A stretch of DNA of 64,000 nt. It comes from Toxorhynchites rutilus septentrionalis (taxonomy: Eukaryota; Arthropoda; Insecta; Diptera; Culicidae). A program made the position numbers and the translations under genes. Shown here piece after piece: positions 23,976-35,819 of this stretch. The first letter of the stretch is position 1, and every line of letters begins with the position of its first letter. The stretch spans positions 67,830,763 to 67,894,762 of the forward strand of contig NC_073746.1 of NCBI RefSeq assembly GCF_029784135.1, given 5' to 3'. The notes beneath the pieces were generated by a model. That model saw only the letters and a program-made list of their open reading frames with translations, searched no databases and was not told the DNA's origin.

Positions 23976-24353
23976 ATAAATTTGGAACTTGTGTGTGTTC
24001 CCGCTCGAGAACAGATCATCCGGTTTAAGCTGTCTATTTTGTTGGGTTTATCTTTACTCAACGAGAGTTCATGCAGGAGAAAAATTGGAAAAGTGAAGAA
24101 ATATTCAAAAAAAGCAAACTGCATTTTGTATTGGGTGTCAAATTTAAATTCACATTGAGGCATATAGCATCGTGTTCCGTTGGGTTTGAAGCGGAAATGG
24201 AAATAGGTTGAATAAATACTCAGAAAGTAAAAATTATAAAAAAATACGTTTTCCATTTCAAATATGTTTTCTCAATAATAAAGTTTAATTTTTTTTGTGG
24301 TGAGAAAATTGATAATTGTTTCCATAATTGTGCGGTCGTGTCTCGGACACAAC
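23976..24353 (+). repeat. Repeat shared inversely with 28349-29285
   Basis: It contains TGTTCCCGCTCGAGAAC, GGTTTAAGCTGTCTATTTTG, CCATTTCAAATATGTTTTCTC and ends TGCGGTCGTGTCTCGGACAC. All of these occur in inverse orientation at 28349-28371 and 28975-29285. Part of an unidentified dispersed family; it is not clear that both outer copies belong to one insertion. Confidence 0.55.
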
Positions 24354-24359
24354 TCTCCT

Positions 24360-25760
24360 GTGACTTTTTTCTTTATTTTGTTTTGGAATTAAGTTACATA
24401 TTTAGATATTAAATAAAAATTATAATAAAATATTTGATTTTTAATTCATATAAATAAAGGTCGGACTCGATTATATTTATTTTTTTAAATACTTTTTTAT
24501 GATTCAAATATGACTTATTTCAATAAAAAATGTAACGTTTTAACGTTAAGGTGAAATTGAATTGCCTATTATAAGAACAATGCAGTTCATGATAGACTTT
24601 GAAGATATTGATTGAAAAAAAATTTAAAAAAAATCATTTTGGAGCCATTTTTGTGTTAACAACTCCCAATTTAGAGCAGTAAGCGCAAATTTCCCGGGAA
24701 TTAATTTAAAAAACGGTAATTTTGTTGAAGTTTTGAACACAAATGAACTGTTTAGGACCTGTTGAGTCTGATCATGAATTTTATCAGTTGTTTTTGTTGA
24801 AACTAACATCAAAATTTCAAATACAAAAACAACACTTTTACCATCAAGTGTTTTCCGCTAGACGGGCAGGTGGCAACTATATTGTCACCAATTTTTTCAA
24901 TATTTTTGATTGTTTTCGCATTTAAAATTTTTTTCGTATATTTTAGCATGTAAACATGTCGTTGTAATGGAGTTTGACAATTATATTGCCACCAACATTT
25001 TATGCTAGCCGGACAGGTGGCAGCTATATTGCCACCAACATTTTACGTTAACTGGGTAGTGGCATCTATATTGCCACCAATTTTTTCAATGTTTTTGATT
25101 GTTTAACGTATTGAAAAAAAATTTTTTGTGTATTTTAGCATCTAAACATGTCGTTGTATTCATCAAATATGATCGTCTATTGCTTCCTAATAAATTTTGG
25201 ATAAATTATTTATTTTGATGTGAGAAAGGTGTATTATGACTTTAAGGGGATGAATCAAAAATAAAATTCCTCTTTTATATTAAAAAAAATATATGCATAA
25301 AAAACAAATAAAAAAAATATTTTTTTTGACTCAATTATATACAGGATTTGATTATATACAGTGAAAAGAAATCAGAGAGATATATTTGAGTGAAAAAACT
25401 GCAGAAAATATATTTTCTTCAACTTCATTCAGTCTTAATAGTCATTTAATTCAGCCAACTCATTGATTCTCGGTCTGTCAGATCTATTCGCGAGTATAGG
25501 AAGGTTAAAGGTCTCAATATTTACTCGTTTATCCGTATAGACGAACAGAGAATGATTTAGTTTTAACAATGGCGATTCAATTTGAACTTTGAATATTTAT
25601 TTTTGCTAAATTTAACGCTGATGGACGTCATCCAGGGATCAAAAAATAACTTCCTACTCAAAATTCTGACTGTTATCAAATATGTCATCTTGATAAAGTT
25701 CGTTTCAAGTTATGTTTGTCTGTATAAATAAACAGTCAAGCTATATTACACGTTCGACAT
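24360..25760. other. Very AT-rich gene-free stretch
   Basis: No gene is seen. Long A/T runs dominate (24400-24620, 25190-25350). The only internal structure is the hairpin cluster at 24869-25078. Confidence 0.5.
24869..25078. repeat. Cluster of four GGTGGCA/TTGCCACC hairpins
   Basis: GGTGGCAACTATATTGTCACC (24869-24889), GACAATTATATTGCCACC (24976-24993), GGTGGCAGCTATATTGCCAC(C) (from 25016) and GTGGCATCTATATTGCCACC (25059-25078) each fold into a 6-8-bp stem with a short CTATA-type loop. Spacers between the first and last copies also repeat (TTTTTTCAATRTTTTTGATTG; TTTTAGCATNTAAACATGTC). Confidence 0.65.
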
Positions 25761-25766
25761 ATAATA

Positions 25767-26917
25767 GGAGTACCGGTAAGTTTCTTCGTTTTTTTCAAAA
25801 ATTAATGCTTTATTCTGCAAAAATGGTTACAAATTTAATATTCAAAGAATTGCCCATCGCTAGTCACAACTTTTTCCCATCTCAATTCACGGATCCCTTT
25901 GCGGAAATAATCTGCCGATTTGTCGGCTAACCACGAATCGATCCAATTTTTGACTTCATAAAAATTGGAGAAGTGCTGGACAACCAGACCTTGTTGCGTC
26001 GATCGAAAAAGGTAGTAATCGGACGGAGCAATGTCTGGAGAATACGGCGGGTGGGATAGGACCTCCTATTTCAGCGTTTCCAAGTATGTTTTGACCGGTT
26101 TGTGACATGCGGCCGAGCATTATCGTGCTGCAAAATAACTTGATCGTGTCTTTGCTCGTATTGTGGCCGTTTTTCCTTCAGTGCACGGTTCAAACGCGTT
26201 AATTGTCGTCGGTAGAGGTCCTCCGTTATGGTTTCATTCGGTTTTTGTAGCTCAAAGTACATCACACCCAGCTGGTCCCACCAAATAGACAGCATAACCT
26301 TCTGGCCGTGAATATTCCGCGCGGCCGTCGATGTTGATGCAGGTACCCATACGTTGCCCGACGTTTAGGTTTGTCGTAATGGACGTTCGCACATAAAAAA
26401 ACGGCGTTCGACGTCTCATGGCTTCAATCCATACGGCACCCAATGTCCTATCTTTCGGATCTTATCCATTGCTTTTAAACGATCGGATATGGTTTGCTGA
26501 GCTACTCCAAGTGTGTCTGCAAGTTCTTGTTGCGTTTGTGACGGATCTTGATCGAGTAAAGCCTCCAATTCTTCATCTTCAAACTTTTTTGTCGGTCCGG
26601 AACGTTCTTCGTATTCCAATTCAAAATTACCACTTCCGCTCAGTTGGAGCATGGTCATCATAAACTTCCACCAAAATGCGATGACTTTCCGCAGTTTTTT
26701 TTCTTCTTATTGAAATAATGAAGGAAAACACTTTCGTTGGTACGTAATTCGACATATTCGAAGTGGCAAAAAAACTATGTTGTTAACTTTTTGACATATA
26801 CTGAGAAAGACGCGCAATTATAGTAGCTTTCCAACGAATGTCTGGAAAATTGATTCACTGGAATAATAATCAGGTTACGCCATCTTTTGTAAAACCGAAG
26901 AAACTTACCGGTACACC
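25767..26917. mobile_element. Mariner element (1151 bp)
   Basis: Inverted ends read GGAGTACCGGTAAGTTTCTT on the left and GGTGTACCGGTAAGTTTCTT on the right (inverted), about 27 bp with few mismatches. TA is duplicated at 25765-25766 and 26918-26919, as in all mariner insertions. It encloses a broken transposase on the minus strand. Confidence 0.87.
25835..26700 (-). pseudogene. Mariner (DD34D) transposase, frameshifted
   Basis: From right to left: an HTH region (LADTLGVAQQTISDRLKAMD, then IRKIGHWVPYGL), a catalytic-core part with LSIWWDQLGVMYFELQKPNE, and the second Asp in LQHDNARPHV. A third block follows, in another frame, reading YSPDIAPSDYYLF. It ends VVTSDGQFFEY and TAA at 25835-25837. 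The HDNARPH and APSDYY blocks keep their aspartates. Frameshifts (about 26070-26100 and 26250-26440) split the protein. Length would be close to the usual ~340-350 residues. Confidence 0.82.
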
Positions 26918-27020
26918 TAATATAATGTTTCAGATATAATTGCAGAGCGTTAGCATTGATGTTTAGCAATTAGTTAGCTACAGACTATAACAACACGCAT
27001 ATCTGCGATTATATCAACAT

Positions 27021-27145
27021 GTCAGGATGGCCGAGCGGTCTAAGGCGCCAGACTCAAGAGCAATCTTTCCACACACAGTGTGGGTTCAGTTCCCGGAGCG
27101 TTCTGGTCCTCTCTGAGGGCGTGGGTTCGAATCCCACTTCTGACA
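27021..27145 (+). tRNA. tRNA-Leu(CAA) with a 42-bp intron
   Basis: The acceptor arms GTCAGGA and TTCTGAC pair. The D-arm (GGCCGAGCGGTCTAAGGC), the anticodon stem CCAGA/TCTGG with anticodon CAA at 27055-27057, a long variable arm (GTCCTCTCTGAGGGC-type) and the T-arm (GTGGGTTCGAATCCCAC) are all present, as expected of type II tRNA-Leu. An intron at 27059-27100 follows the base after the anticodon, the canonical place. A T-run at 27150 provides the pol III terminator. Confidence 0.93.
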
Positions 27146-27247
27146 GAACTTTTTTTCATTAGAGAAATATTTGTATGTGTATCGAGAAAAGATTTGGATC
27201 AGCGAAAAGAGTGTTTGCTATCGATAAATTTCACCGACGAACTTAAG

Positions 27248-27879
27248 GGGGTATTCTAGAAATTTCGGAAAATTTTTCGAGCTCCGGAAAAATAAAAGGA
27301 AGAATATTTTTACTATCCATTATCTCAGTATTTTTTTAATATATCTTTGAACAATAAAACAAAAATTGAACGGGAAAAAATATTCTTAATTAAAATAGTT
27401 ACAAACTGATGAAGTGAGGGGGTCCAAAGAAAAATTGTGCGGACAAGTTAAAAACATGTTTTTTTTTGCAAAATGGCGGGCGTTTAAACGCTTTTTCTTA
27501 CATTCCCCAAATTTTTAAACATAGTAAAACTAATATAATATGATTTTTTTTCTTGGTCCTTGCGATAGAGAGATGCATACAGATTGTATTCATATAAATT
27601 CGACATGAATCGGTTCAGTAGAACTTGAGATATCGTGTACGCCAGTTTGAAAAAAACTAGTTTCGAGAAAAACGCGTTTGAAGTTCATTGTTATGACCAT
27701 ACCAGGTTAGATACCCCATCACTAAAATGGCTATAACTCGATAAATAATGGGATTATCGAAAAGCCCTTTCTAGGGTATATTCTTGAATGCCTAAACTCA
27801 GAAATATAAAGAATATTTTTTTATTCTTTCATTTTATTCAATTTTTTTGTTTTTTCAAATTTCTAGACTAGAATACTCC
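27248..27879. mobile_element. TTAA element, second copy (632 bp)
   Basis: It starts GGGGGTATTCTAG after TTAA (27244-27247) and ends CTAGACTAGAATACTCC followed by TTTA, so the right target copy has decayed. It aligns along its length with 9298-10026, with internal deletions. Confidence 0.72.
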
Positions 27880-28348
27880 TTTATGACAAAAGGTAGGACC
27901 TTATTCCCACATACCCTTCACTGCGAAATCAAATTGAATTGCATGGCATTAAAATACGAGTTAGTGAAGCAAAGATAATAAAGGCTTTCTGGCAGAAGGA
28001 ACACCTTTCAAATATAAATTATGAATGAAAATTAACATCTCCGTATCAAATTACTGGTCAATGTGAATGGAAAACTTTGTTTTATTCTTGTGGTAAAGTA
28101 ATCTCTTACACAAATTGTATCTGAAGATAATTTCATATTATAATGATTAAATAATTTCGTATCCAGATGTCGACACCGTACCGTATTTCCTTCTTTTCAT
28201 ACTTTCTTTCTATCCATTCCTTCTTTTTCTATTTTCTTTCAGAAATATAGCCCGAAACAACGTCGAAGCCCTATGTGAGCTGAAAAGCTGCGTTTTGAAC
28301 AGCTCATGAGCGGATTGCACATCTCTACCCAAAAAAAGTCACTAGAGG

Positions 28349-29285
28349 GTTGTGTCCGAGACACGACCGCATAGTTGACGTAGGATTCCATTATGCTATC
28401 TGTTGATTTTGCACATGTTTGAAGAATTACATCGCTAAACTCTTTGATAATGATTTTTTGCATTACTCGGAAATTAATCAATCAAACGAAACCAAAGTTG
28501 GCATGTGAAAGTTTTGGGGTGCAATAAATGTTTCTATGATGGTTAGACAGTCCTTCCCCCACTCAAAGGGGGGGGGGGGCTGCCATACAAATGAAACACA
28601 AATTTCTGCATTACTCGAGAATTAATCAAGCAAATGAAACCAAATTTGGCATGTGGAGGTTTTAGGATGCAATAAATGTTTCTATGGTGTTAAGATACTC
28701 CTTCCCCCTCTCTTAGAGGAGGCTGCCGTACAAATGAAACACAAATTTTTGCATTACCCGAGAATTAATCAAGCAAATTAAACCAAATTAGGCATATGGA
28801 AACTTTAGGGTGCAATGAATGTTTCTATGGTGGTTAGATACCCCTCCCCCCTCTCTTAGGGGTGGCTGCCATACAAATAAAACACAAATTTCTGCATTAC
28901 TCGAGAATTAATCAAGTAAATGGGCGGGACGAAGTTTGTCGGGTTAGCTAGTGTAATATAAAATAATTACCAATACCGAACACAATTATCAATTTTTCTC
29001 ATCAGTAAAAACATGTTGTTTTAATATAGAGAAAACATATTTGAAATGGAAAAGGTAATTTTCCTTTATGACTTTTAATTTCTGAGTATTGATTCAACCC
29101 AATGTGAATTTTAATTGGACTAACAGCCCCTAATAATATATGTATGGGAAATCACTTTTTCTAATATTTCTTCACTTTCCCAATTTTTCTCGTCGCATAA
29201 ACTTTTCTTTGGTGAAAATTAACACAACAAAACAGACAGCTTAAACCGAACGACAAGTTCTCGAGCTGGAACACACCCTGGTTTT
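28349..29285 (-). repeat. Composite repeat region
   Basis: At 28349-28371 is GTTGTGTCCGAGACACGACC plus GCA, the exact inverse of 24331-24353 and itself a GTGTC-CGA-GACAC hairpin; it is followed by TTGACGTAGGA. From 28975 to 29285 the sequence is inverse to 23976-24310. The Helentron-like copy at 28471-28953 lies between. Confidence 0.55.
28471..28953 (-). mobile_element. Helentron/Lep1-like element (copy 2)
   Basis: Read on the minus strand it starts CTAGCTAACCCGACAAACTT and then has three ~150-bp units. These are almost the same as the units at 61700-62150, including GGGTGCAATGAATGTTTCTA-type wording and the ACTCAAAGGGGGGG run. It lacks the GACA/TA tail. Confidence 0.7.
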
Positions 29286-29320
29286 TATATATGAAAATTA
29301 AAATAAATTGTTTCATATAT

Positions 29321-32252
29321 ATTTTTTTTATCCAAAAAATATATTTTTATTAAGGCTCATATGGCGTCAACCTGACGGGGCCGGGAGTTCAATATTTTGA
29401 CAATGTTTGCTAAGACTATGTTAGTAATATGTAACCGATTACTCGCGGTTGACTCGAGGTTAGTATTACAAGTGTTCTCATAATTGGTATGTCGCAGTCT
29501 TCGATGCTCTGTACGTGTGCCCGACACGGGATACTTCCTATTGGGATGCAGCTGACCATTAATCAGCAACGCCCCCCTAGTATGTACCCCATATCTAGCG
29601 TGGTGCGTCTTCTCGACTCGAGGAATCCAGGATAGAATGACCACTAGCTGGCGCAAACATCAGCTCGTGTAGAGTTGTCATGAGCGGTACAACCTTTGGC
29701 TCTTGTTGAATGATCAGTGGACTGCACAACCTTTGGCCCGTGTATCTGTAAAGAGTGTGTGTAAGTATTGCCGCGACTAAGTAAAAGTTTATAGATCGGA
29801 TAGGAGGGATATGAAACAGGGACACAACGAAGGAAACATCATTAAACGTTGACATCGGCGTTTCTGAGGAACAGGTATAGATGAAGCAGAAGATCAGGAT
29901 CGCGGCTACCTAAGATATCCCGGACGGGGATATCCGATTGTCTGCCTTTTGCTTTCAGTGCTCTAGAGATCTGAGAGCGAGCAGCATGAAACCGGATACA
30001 CGACCAGACAACATGCTCGATGTCGTGGTAGCCATCGCCACAATCACATAGATTGCTTGCTGCGAGCCCAATGCGATAGAGATGCGCGTTTAGGTTGTAG
30101 TGATTGGACATAAGCCGAGATATCACGCGAATGAAATCACGATCTACATTCAATCCCTTAAACCAAGAACTCGTCGAGACCTTAGGGATAATCGTGTGTA
30201 ACCAACGACCGAACTCATCTTCATTCCACATGCGCTGCCAACTAACGAGTGTGTGCTGACGAGGAATGTGAAAAAAATCGTTATAAGCAATTTTCCTTTC
30301 AAAAAGTGTGCCTTCTGAAGCGCCCACCTTAGCTAGCGAGTCCGCTTTCTCATTCCCCGGAATCGAGCAATGGGAGGGAACCCATGCTAAGGTAATCTTG
30401 AATAATTTTCCGACCGAAACACTCAATAGATGTCTTATTCTTGTTAGGAAATAAGATGAGCGTTTATCAACTTTCATTGAGCGGATTGCCTCTATTGAGC
30501 TGAGACTGTCTGAAAAAATAAAATAACGGTCGATGGGCAATGTTTCAATGATCCCCAGTGCGTAGTATATCGCACCCATTTCAGCGACATACACGGAACA
30601 AGGATCTTTGAGTTTGAAAGGCACTCAAAGGCACTGGAATTTTCATTGAAGATTTCGAAGCCAGTGGACCCGTTTATGCATGAACCGTCAGTAATAGAAT
30701 CGAAGCGTAGATGATCTGGGATTCCATGGATTTTTTGTCGCATGGACAGATCCAAATTGACAGAGGAATTGCAAAAGTATGGGAAGCAAACTTGGTTGGA
30801 GATGCCCGGTGAAGGGTGCACTTCATGGGTAAGGAAATCATGGTACAAAGACATAAAACTTTCCTCAGTCAGTTGGAGTAGATTTTCAATCACCAATGGA
30901 TTCATGATGCGATTTGGATTTCAGAAGATAGCAGCGCGAGACAATCGTTCGTCCCTTTACCTCGGCGGAAGCCAAACTGCGTATTTGACAGCAAATTGTT
31001 CGTTTCAACCCACTTGTCCAAACGAAGTAGAATCATTTTCTCTAACAATTTGCGATTACAGGATAACATTGCAATCGGCCTATACGAGTTATGATCGCAA
31101 GCCGGCTTGTTGGGTTTTCGTATGGCTATCACTCTCACTTGTCTCCAGTCATGTGGGACTATATTCAGCTCCAGGAACATGCTGAACAAGTTCAGCAAAC
31201 GCTGTTTCGCCAAGTCGGGAAGATTCTTCAATAAGTTGAATTGATTCTTGTCCGACCCCGGAGCTGAATGGTTACATGAGAGGAGGGCAATTGAGAATTC
31301 TACCATCGAAAAATTCTCATAATCGCCTTGGAGCGGAATATCGCGTACGACGCTTTGTGCAGGAACGCAATCGGGACAAACCTTTCTTGCAAATTCGAAA
31401 ATCCAACGGTCAGAGTATTCCTCACTTTCATTTGCATGGTTCCAGCCACGCATTCTCCTAGCCGCATTCCAAAGAGTGCTCATAGCTGTCTCCCTTGACA
31501 AACCATTGACGAACTTCCGCCAATATCCACGCTTTTTTGCTTTAATCAGACCTTTTAGTTTGGCTTCTAGAGCTTGGTACTTTCGAAACCATTCCACTAA
31601 TCCAGTTTTCCTGAATTTTTTGAAAGCGGATGATTTTTCAAGGTAGACCTTTGAACACTTCTTGTCCCACCAAAGTGATGGAGGACGACGTCGAAAAGTG
31701 GTAGCAGGAACACTTTTCTTTTGAGCTTGAAGTGCGCTTTCGTAAATCAAATTCGATATAAAGTTATACTCTTCGAGTGGAGGAAGTTCATGCATTGCAA
31801 CAAGTGCTTCAGATATTATTTCTGCAAATGTTCTCCAGTCAATATTTTTCGTGAGGTCATACGCAATATCGACTGACTCACGAGAACCTGATTCATTGGC
31901 GATCGATAAAATTATTGGCAGGTGATCACTACCGTGGGGATCTTGGATTACCTTCTACGTGCAATCCAGGGATAACGAAGAAGAGCAAAGTGATATGTCT
32001 AGCATACTTGCCCGTGCAGGAGGGTTGGCTATCCTAGTTGCTTCCCCTGTATTTAAAACTGTCATGTTAAAGTTGTCGCACAGATCATAAATCAACGTGA
32101 CACGGCTGTCATCGTAGTGTGACCCCCATGCTGTTCCATGGGAGTTGAGGTCACCTAAAATTAGCCGCGGCTCCGGCAATGCCTCGATGATATCAAAAAA
32201 CTGATGGCGGCCGACCATGTTTCTTGGAGAAATATATATCGAGGCATGTCTT
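29321..32252 (-). mobile_element. LINE retrotransposon with RNase H, 5'-truncated and internally deleted
   Basis: The minus-strand order is endonuclease C-terminal part (32252-31850), reverse transcriptase N-terminal part (31795-30902), RNase H and C-terminal zinc-knuckle (30905-29842), then a ~520-bp 3' region ending GGCCCCGTCAGGTTGACGCC, then ATATGAGCCTTAATAAAA and an A-rich tail at about 29321. RNase H places it in the I/Jockey-related group that keeps this domain (I, Loner, Outcast, R1/LOA types); the exact clade is not resolved. The 5' end stops inside the endonuclease domain, as is common for incomplete reverse transcription. Confidence 0.88.
29842..32252 (-). pseudogene. LINE ORF2: endonuclease, reverse transcriptase, RNase H
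   Basis: Endonuclease motifs are seen: LILGDLNSHGTAWGS and, after an in-frame TAG at 31952-31954 where Trp is expected, DPHGSDHLPI. RT motifs VIAIRKPNKPACDHNSYRPI and NTQFGFRRGKGTND are present. The frame then breaks at 30902 (LLSSEIQIAS, stop), and the RT palm with its YADD-type catalytic pair is absent, so an internal deletion is inferred. The RNase H part keeps TDGSCINGSTG, VYVAEMGAIYYAL, SDSLSSIEAI and NEKADSLAK. A frameshift at about 30615-30640 coincides with a local GTGCCTTTGA/GTGCCTTTCA duplication. The C-terminal knuckle is CDCGDGYHDIEHVVWSC. The copy cannot make an active enzyme. Confidence 0.88.
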
Positions 32253-32605
32253 TAGAAATGTAAAATACAATGATTGTTTGACAATTCTTCCGTTCACATA
32301 TTTTGGTAGTCCTAGGCATCATATCAAATATAAAGGACGTTCATCAAAATTATTTGTAACGAAGAACATAATCTATTACAAAAATTTCGATGCATTCTAA
32401 AATAATATTCGAAGTGGTAAACAAGTGGATTGCATAATATAATTGCGTAATTCTACGTCGAAAAAAAGCGCTCGTGTCCTAGATACAATTACAATTACAA
32501 TTTTACAATTACAATTACAATTTTTTCTAACTTAAAAGCTATAAAACCTACAAAATTTTGACCAAAGAACAGTCTTCAGAACACATACGCTACGTTGCGC
32601 TAGAG

Positions 32606-32912
32606 CAGGGGTTTTCAAATGGTGCTCCGCGGGAAATTTGTGCTCCGCGAAGTTATAGCAAATGCTCCCGCCTGAAAACCCACCTTGAAAAAAACAATTC
32701 TTTAATTTCATTTTACTGGGCATATAGAGATTTATATTGTTACTCCGGGTCAGATGTCGTGTAACAGCGACTCGGAACCGAAATAGAGTTGTTTCCAGTT
32801 GGGTAATGTCAATGCAAATAAGATTTGTTCTATTGATTGAAAAATGCAGGTGCTCCGTCAAATTATTTTGCTATAAAAAGTGCTCTGCCATAAAAAAATC
32901 TGAAAACCCCTG
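32606..32912. mobile_element. hAT MITE (307 bp)
   Basis: It starts CAGGGGTTTTCAAA and ends TCTGAAAACCCCTG. It is flanked by the exact 8-bp duplication CGCTAGAG (32598-32605 and 32913-32920). GTGCTCCGCG-type words lie inside. Non-coding. Confidence 0.9.
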
Positions 32913-32920
32913 CGCTAGAG

Positions 32921-35020
32921 TTTAATTTTCATCAGCGCGCGTTCATAGCAAACACGTGTACTCTCTTGGTACGAAGCGCACCAAACTCAGAAACAAATGA
33001 ATCCAAAATCAGCACGGTACAGAATGCAGATATCGAACACACACACACACATACAGTGACGAAACGGCCTCATCTTTGGATATACTTCTAGGCGCCTTGG
33101 TTCTAAGCTAAGCGTGGTTTAAAATTGGGTATAGGGGAAGGCGGGGGAAGACGGCCACCCGGGGTAAGATGGCACTCTTTAGATTATTGAAACAATGATC
33201 CATTGAACAGTTATAATATATTATTTTAGTGTATTGCATCACCCTCAATTATGTACACCCATTTTGGCGTGTGTATAAGTGAAACGTTATGATAAAACAA
33301 CAAAAATAAACTTTTCATATGGCGACGAGCACCGATTTATAATTTTGCTCGCTAGAAATTTAGCGTTTTAGTGGCGAATATGTACATACATATCTCGTGA
33401 AACCAATGTTATAATAGTAAACACACAGGTCTGTCAAGTGTGCTTATAAAGAAAACAGTATGTTTTTGAAGCATTTCATAGAATTATTGAGGCACTTTAC
33501 TCGACTCATACCTGGGTTAAGACGGCCACTATACTAAAGGTGTGATTTGCTATAAAAGAACGCACATAATTGGCAAATTCATTAAGAAAATCACATATCT
33601 AGTATAGTTGGTTGCATAACTCAAGGTGCATTCATGATAAATTTGATTTGTTTTCAGATGCCACACACAATGTTTTATTATGATAAGGTTTACCCATTAG
33701 GCACGTTATACGTAATCCAGGGAAAATAACACCTCCCACTCTTGCCACACTTGATCTAAGGTACAATGGCATTGATCTGCAGTACAATTCCGTCGGAAAT
33801 AAAAATCCTCTATACGGCTAGAATCATGTGGCTTTCATATCCCTAGTGGTGGCCAACGTTACCCCACATGATTTTAGTATCAGCATTTTTATACCTTTTT
33901 TGATTTATCATACAACATTATGAGATAAGAAGTAAACCTTCTGAAAATCAACCTAACTGTGGAAAACATTCTAAAGATCGATGCTGACACAATGAGATGC
34001 TTCTATTTTATATACACTGTGTTTGATAGTACTGTAGGGTTCATTATTATATTATATAAATACTTTTATAGCTACACAATTTCTATCAATCTTGATAGAT
34101 GTGCATATTCACACCTGCGAGTATTGATCCTTGGTTGGACGGACTGTTGGTGACTTGACAGATGCAGAGGTGAACGGAATAAACAGAGCAGTGATTGATG
34201 GTAGAGATGGGCAGAACAGTTCACTTTGATGAACGGTTCAGTCACTAACCGTTCATCTAAGTGAATCAGTTCTTTTGAACCGTTCTTTCGCTCTTTCGTT
34301 CAGCGGTATTAAGAACAACATAGAATGTTAGCTGCAACCCAACATCAATAGATAGCTATTAGAATTAGAATAGCTATTCATTGATATCGTTGGATTGGAT
34401 AGTGTACGTATGGAATTTATATTTTTCAAATTTAGTCCTTCTTCAAAAGTCGCAAACTGTATGTGAAAATATGTTTATCGGCCGACAAAAGTATATGTAA
34501 TAATTTAATGCGAACAAAATATATGCAATTTTTCAGATTTTCTGTTTGGACAATACACAGGTTCCATGTAAGATCATATTTCATTCAGAGAAAAAATACA
34601 AACCATCATGATAACACGTACGCGCAATAGGCCAAACAATGGATTGAAAGCAACGAAAAAACTTTTTTCTTAACTTGCCCTCACTATGAGATTTTATGTT
34701 ACTTAATTCATGAATCGCCCCAGCTTTCCCGGATGTTTTTCTTATAATCAGGAAGTATATTAATATTACGCGGAATTGAAAGAATACATGAAATTGAAAA
34801 TATATAGCTTTGCCTTTAAAACTACGAAAATCTAATTTAATTTCTAACCCAAAATTGCCATTAACAAAACCATTAACAAAATAAACCTTGCTCATAAATG
34901 ACAATATCGTTTTATTTTTCTTACAAGCGTTCTCGTTATATTAATCTATTCCGTCCAGCACAAATCAGTTCAGCTGCACTCGTCCGTTCGCAAATATTTC
35001 GCCCGCAACAAACACTGCGT
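32921..35020. other. Gene-free stretch, repeat debris
   Basis: The first 150 bp are shared inversely with 13200-13420. At 33130-33560 two wordings with GGGGAAGACGGCCAC and GGTTAAGACGGCCACTA look like transposon debris. At 34215-34310 GTTCA/GAACGG words are repeated in both orientations. A hexamer run (ACAATT)n lies just outside at 32485-32522. No gene is supported. Confidence 0.45.
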
Positions 35021-35024
35021 ACTC

Positions 35025-35144
35025 AAACAGTTCGTTCCCAAACAGTTCACTCTTAATCAGTTCGCTCTCAAACAGTTCGTTCCCAGACAGTTCACTCTTA
35101 ATCAGTTCGTTCACAAACAGTTCACTCTCAATCAGTTTTACTGG
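35025..35144 (+). repeat. 15-bp minisatellite, 8 units
   Basis: Eight uninterrupted 15-bp units of the form (A)AACAGTTCRYTCYC/AATCAGTTCRYTCTN run without indels. In one plus-strand frame each unit encodes a pentapeptide of type (K/N/R)QFxx, for example KQFVP, KQFTL, NQFAL, and the frame is open upstream for at least 100 bp. The stop TAG follows at 35151-35153. Whether it is ever translated is unknown. Confidence 0.8.
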
Positions 35145-35819
35145 GAAACGTAGTCTTACGTGAAAAAATTGTAGAGGGTTGCGTCAAAATCGGCTGTTTT
35201 GGCGTGGAATTGCTTTTTTTACGTCTACCTGGTTCTACTGGTAGTTCCGCGAACTGTTAATATGATTTTTTTCTACCATGGAGAATATGTGAACAAAAAA
35301 ATGGAACCATTAAAATTATGATAATTGTCTAACAAAACTTCGATCTGAAATGTGACAAATTCTATGATCAAATTTCCTAAAATAATAATCTGCTTTGCAA
35401 CGTCACTCCATCATCTAAATATTGCTTCGTTGTGTAGAACAAAGCAGGTACATCTAAGAATGTATGATTATTTTGTTTTATATTTTTTTGTTTACCAGTC
35501 CCGTTTTTATTCCTGAAATTTTTGGTCAGCCTAGTAATAAGATTATGTTATGTTAGGAAGCGATTGTTATCAATCATGCCAATCATGGTGAAGACATTTT
35601 CTTTATTTCGTTTGCACATATTTGAACAAAAAATATCTGGCACCCCTGTACTGCACATTCACGAAATAATTTAATACTCAAAATATTGGTGCTCTAAACA
35701 AATCGTGTAAAGAGCTGTCACATCGACTACAATTCGATCACCAGCTCTCGGTCTTGATTACTCTCATCGAACGGGTGACACTTGAACAACATACAGAACA
35801 AAACAACTCATTCTCATCG

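Noticed and set aside
30742..31185. Plus-strand 147-codon frame over the LINE
   Set aside because: It is the antisense shadow of the reverse transcriptase/RNase H frames, which carry clear motifs on the minus strand.
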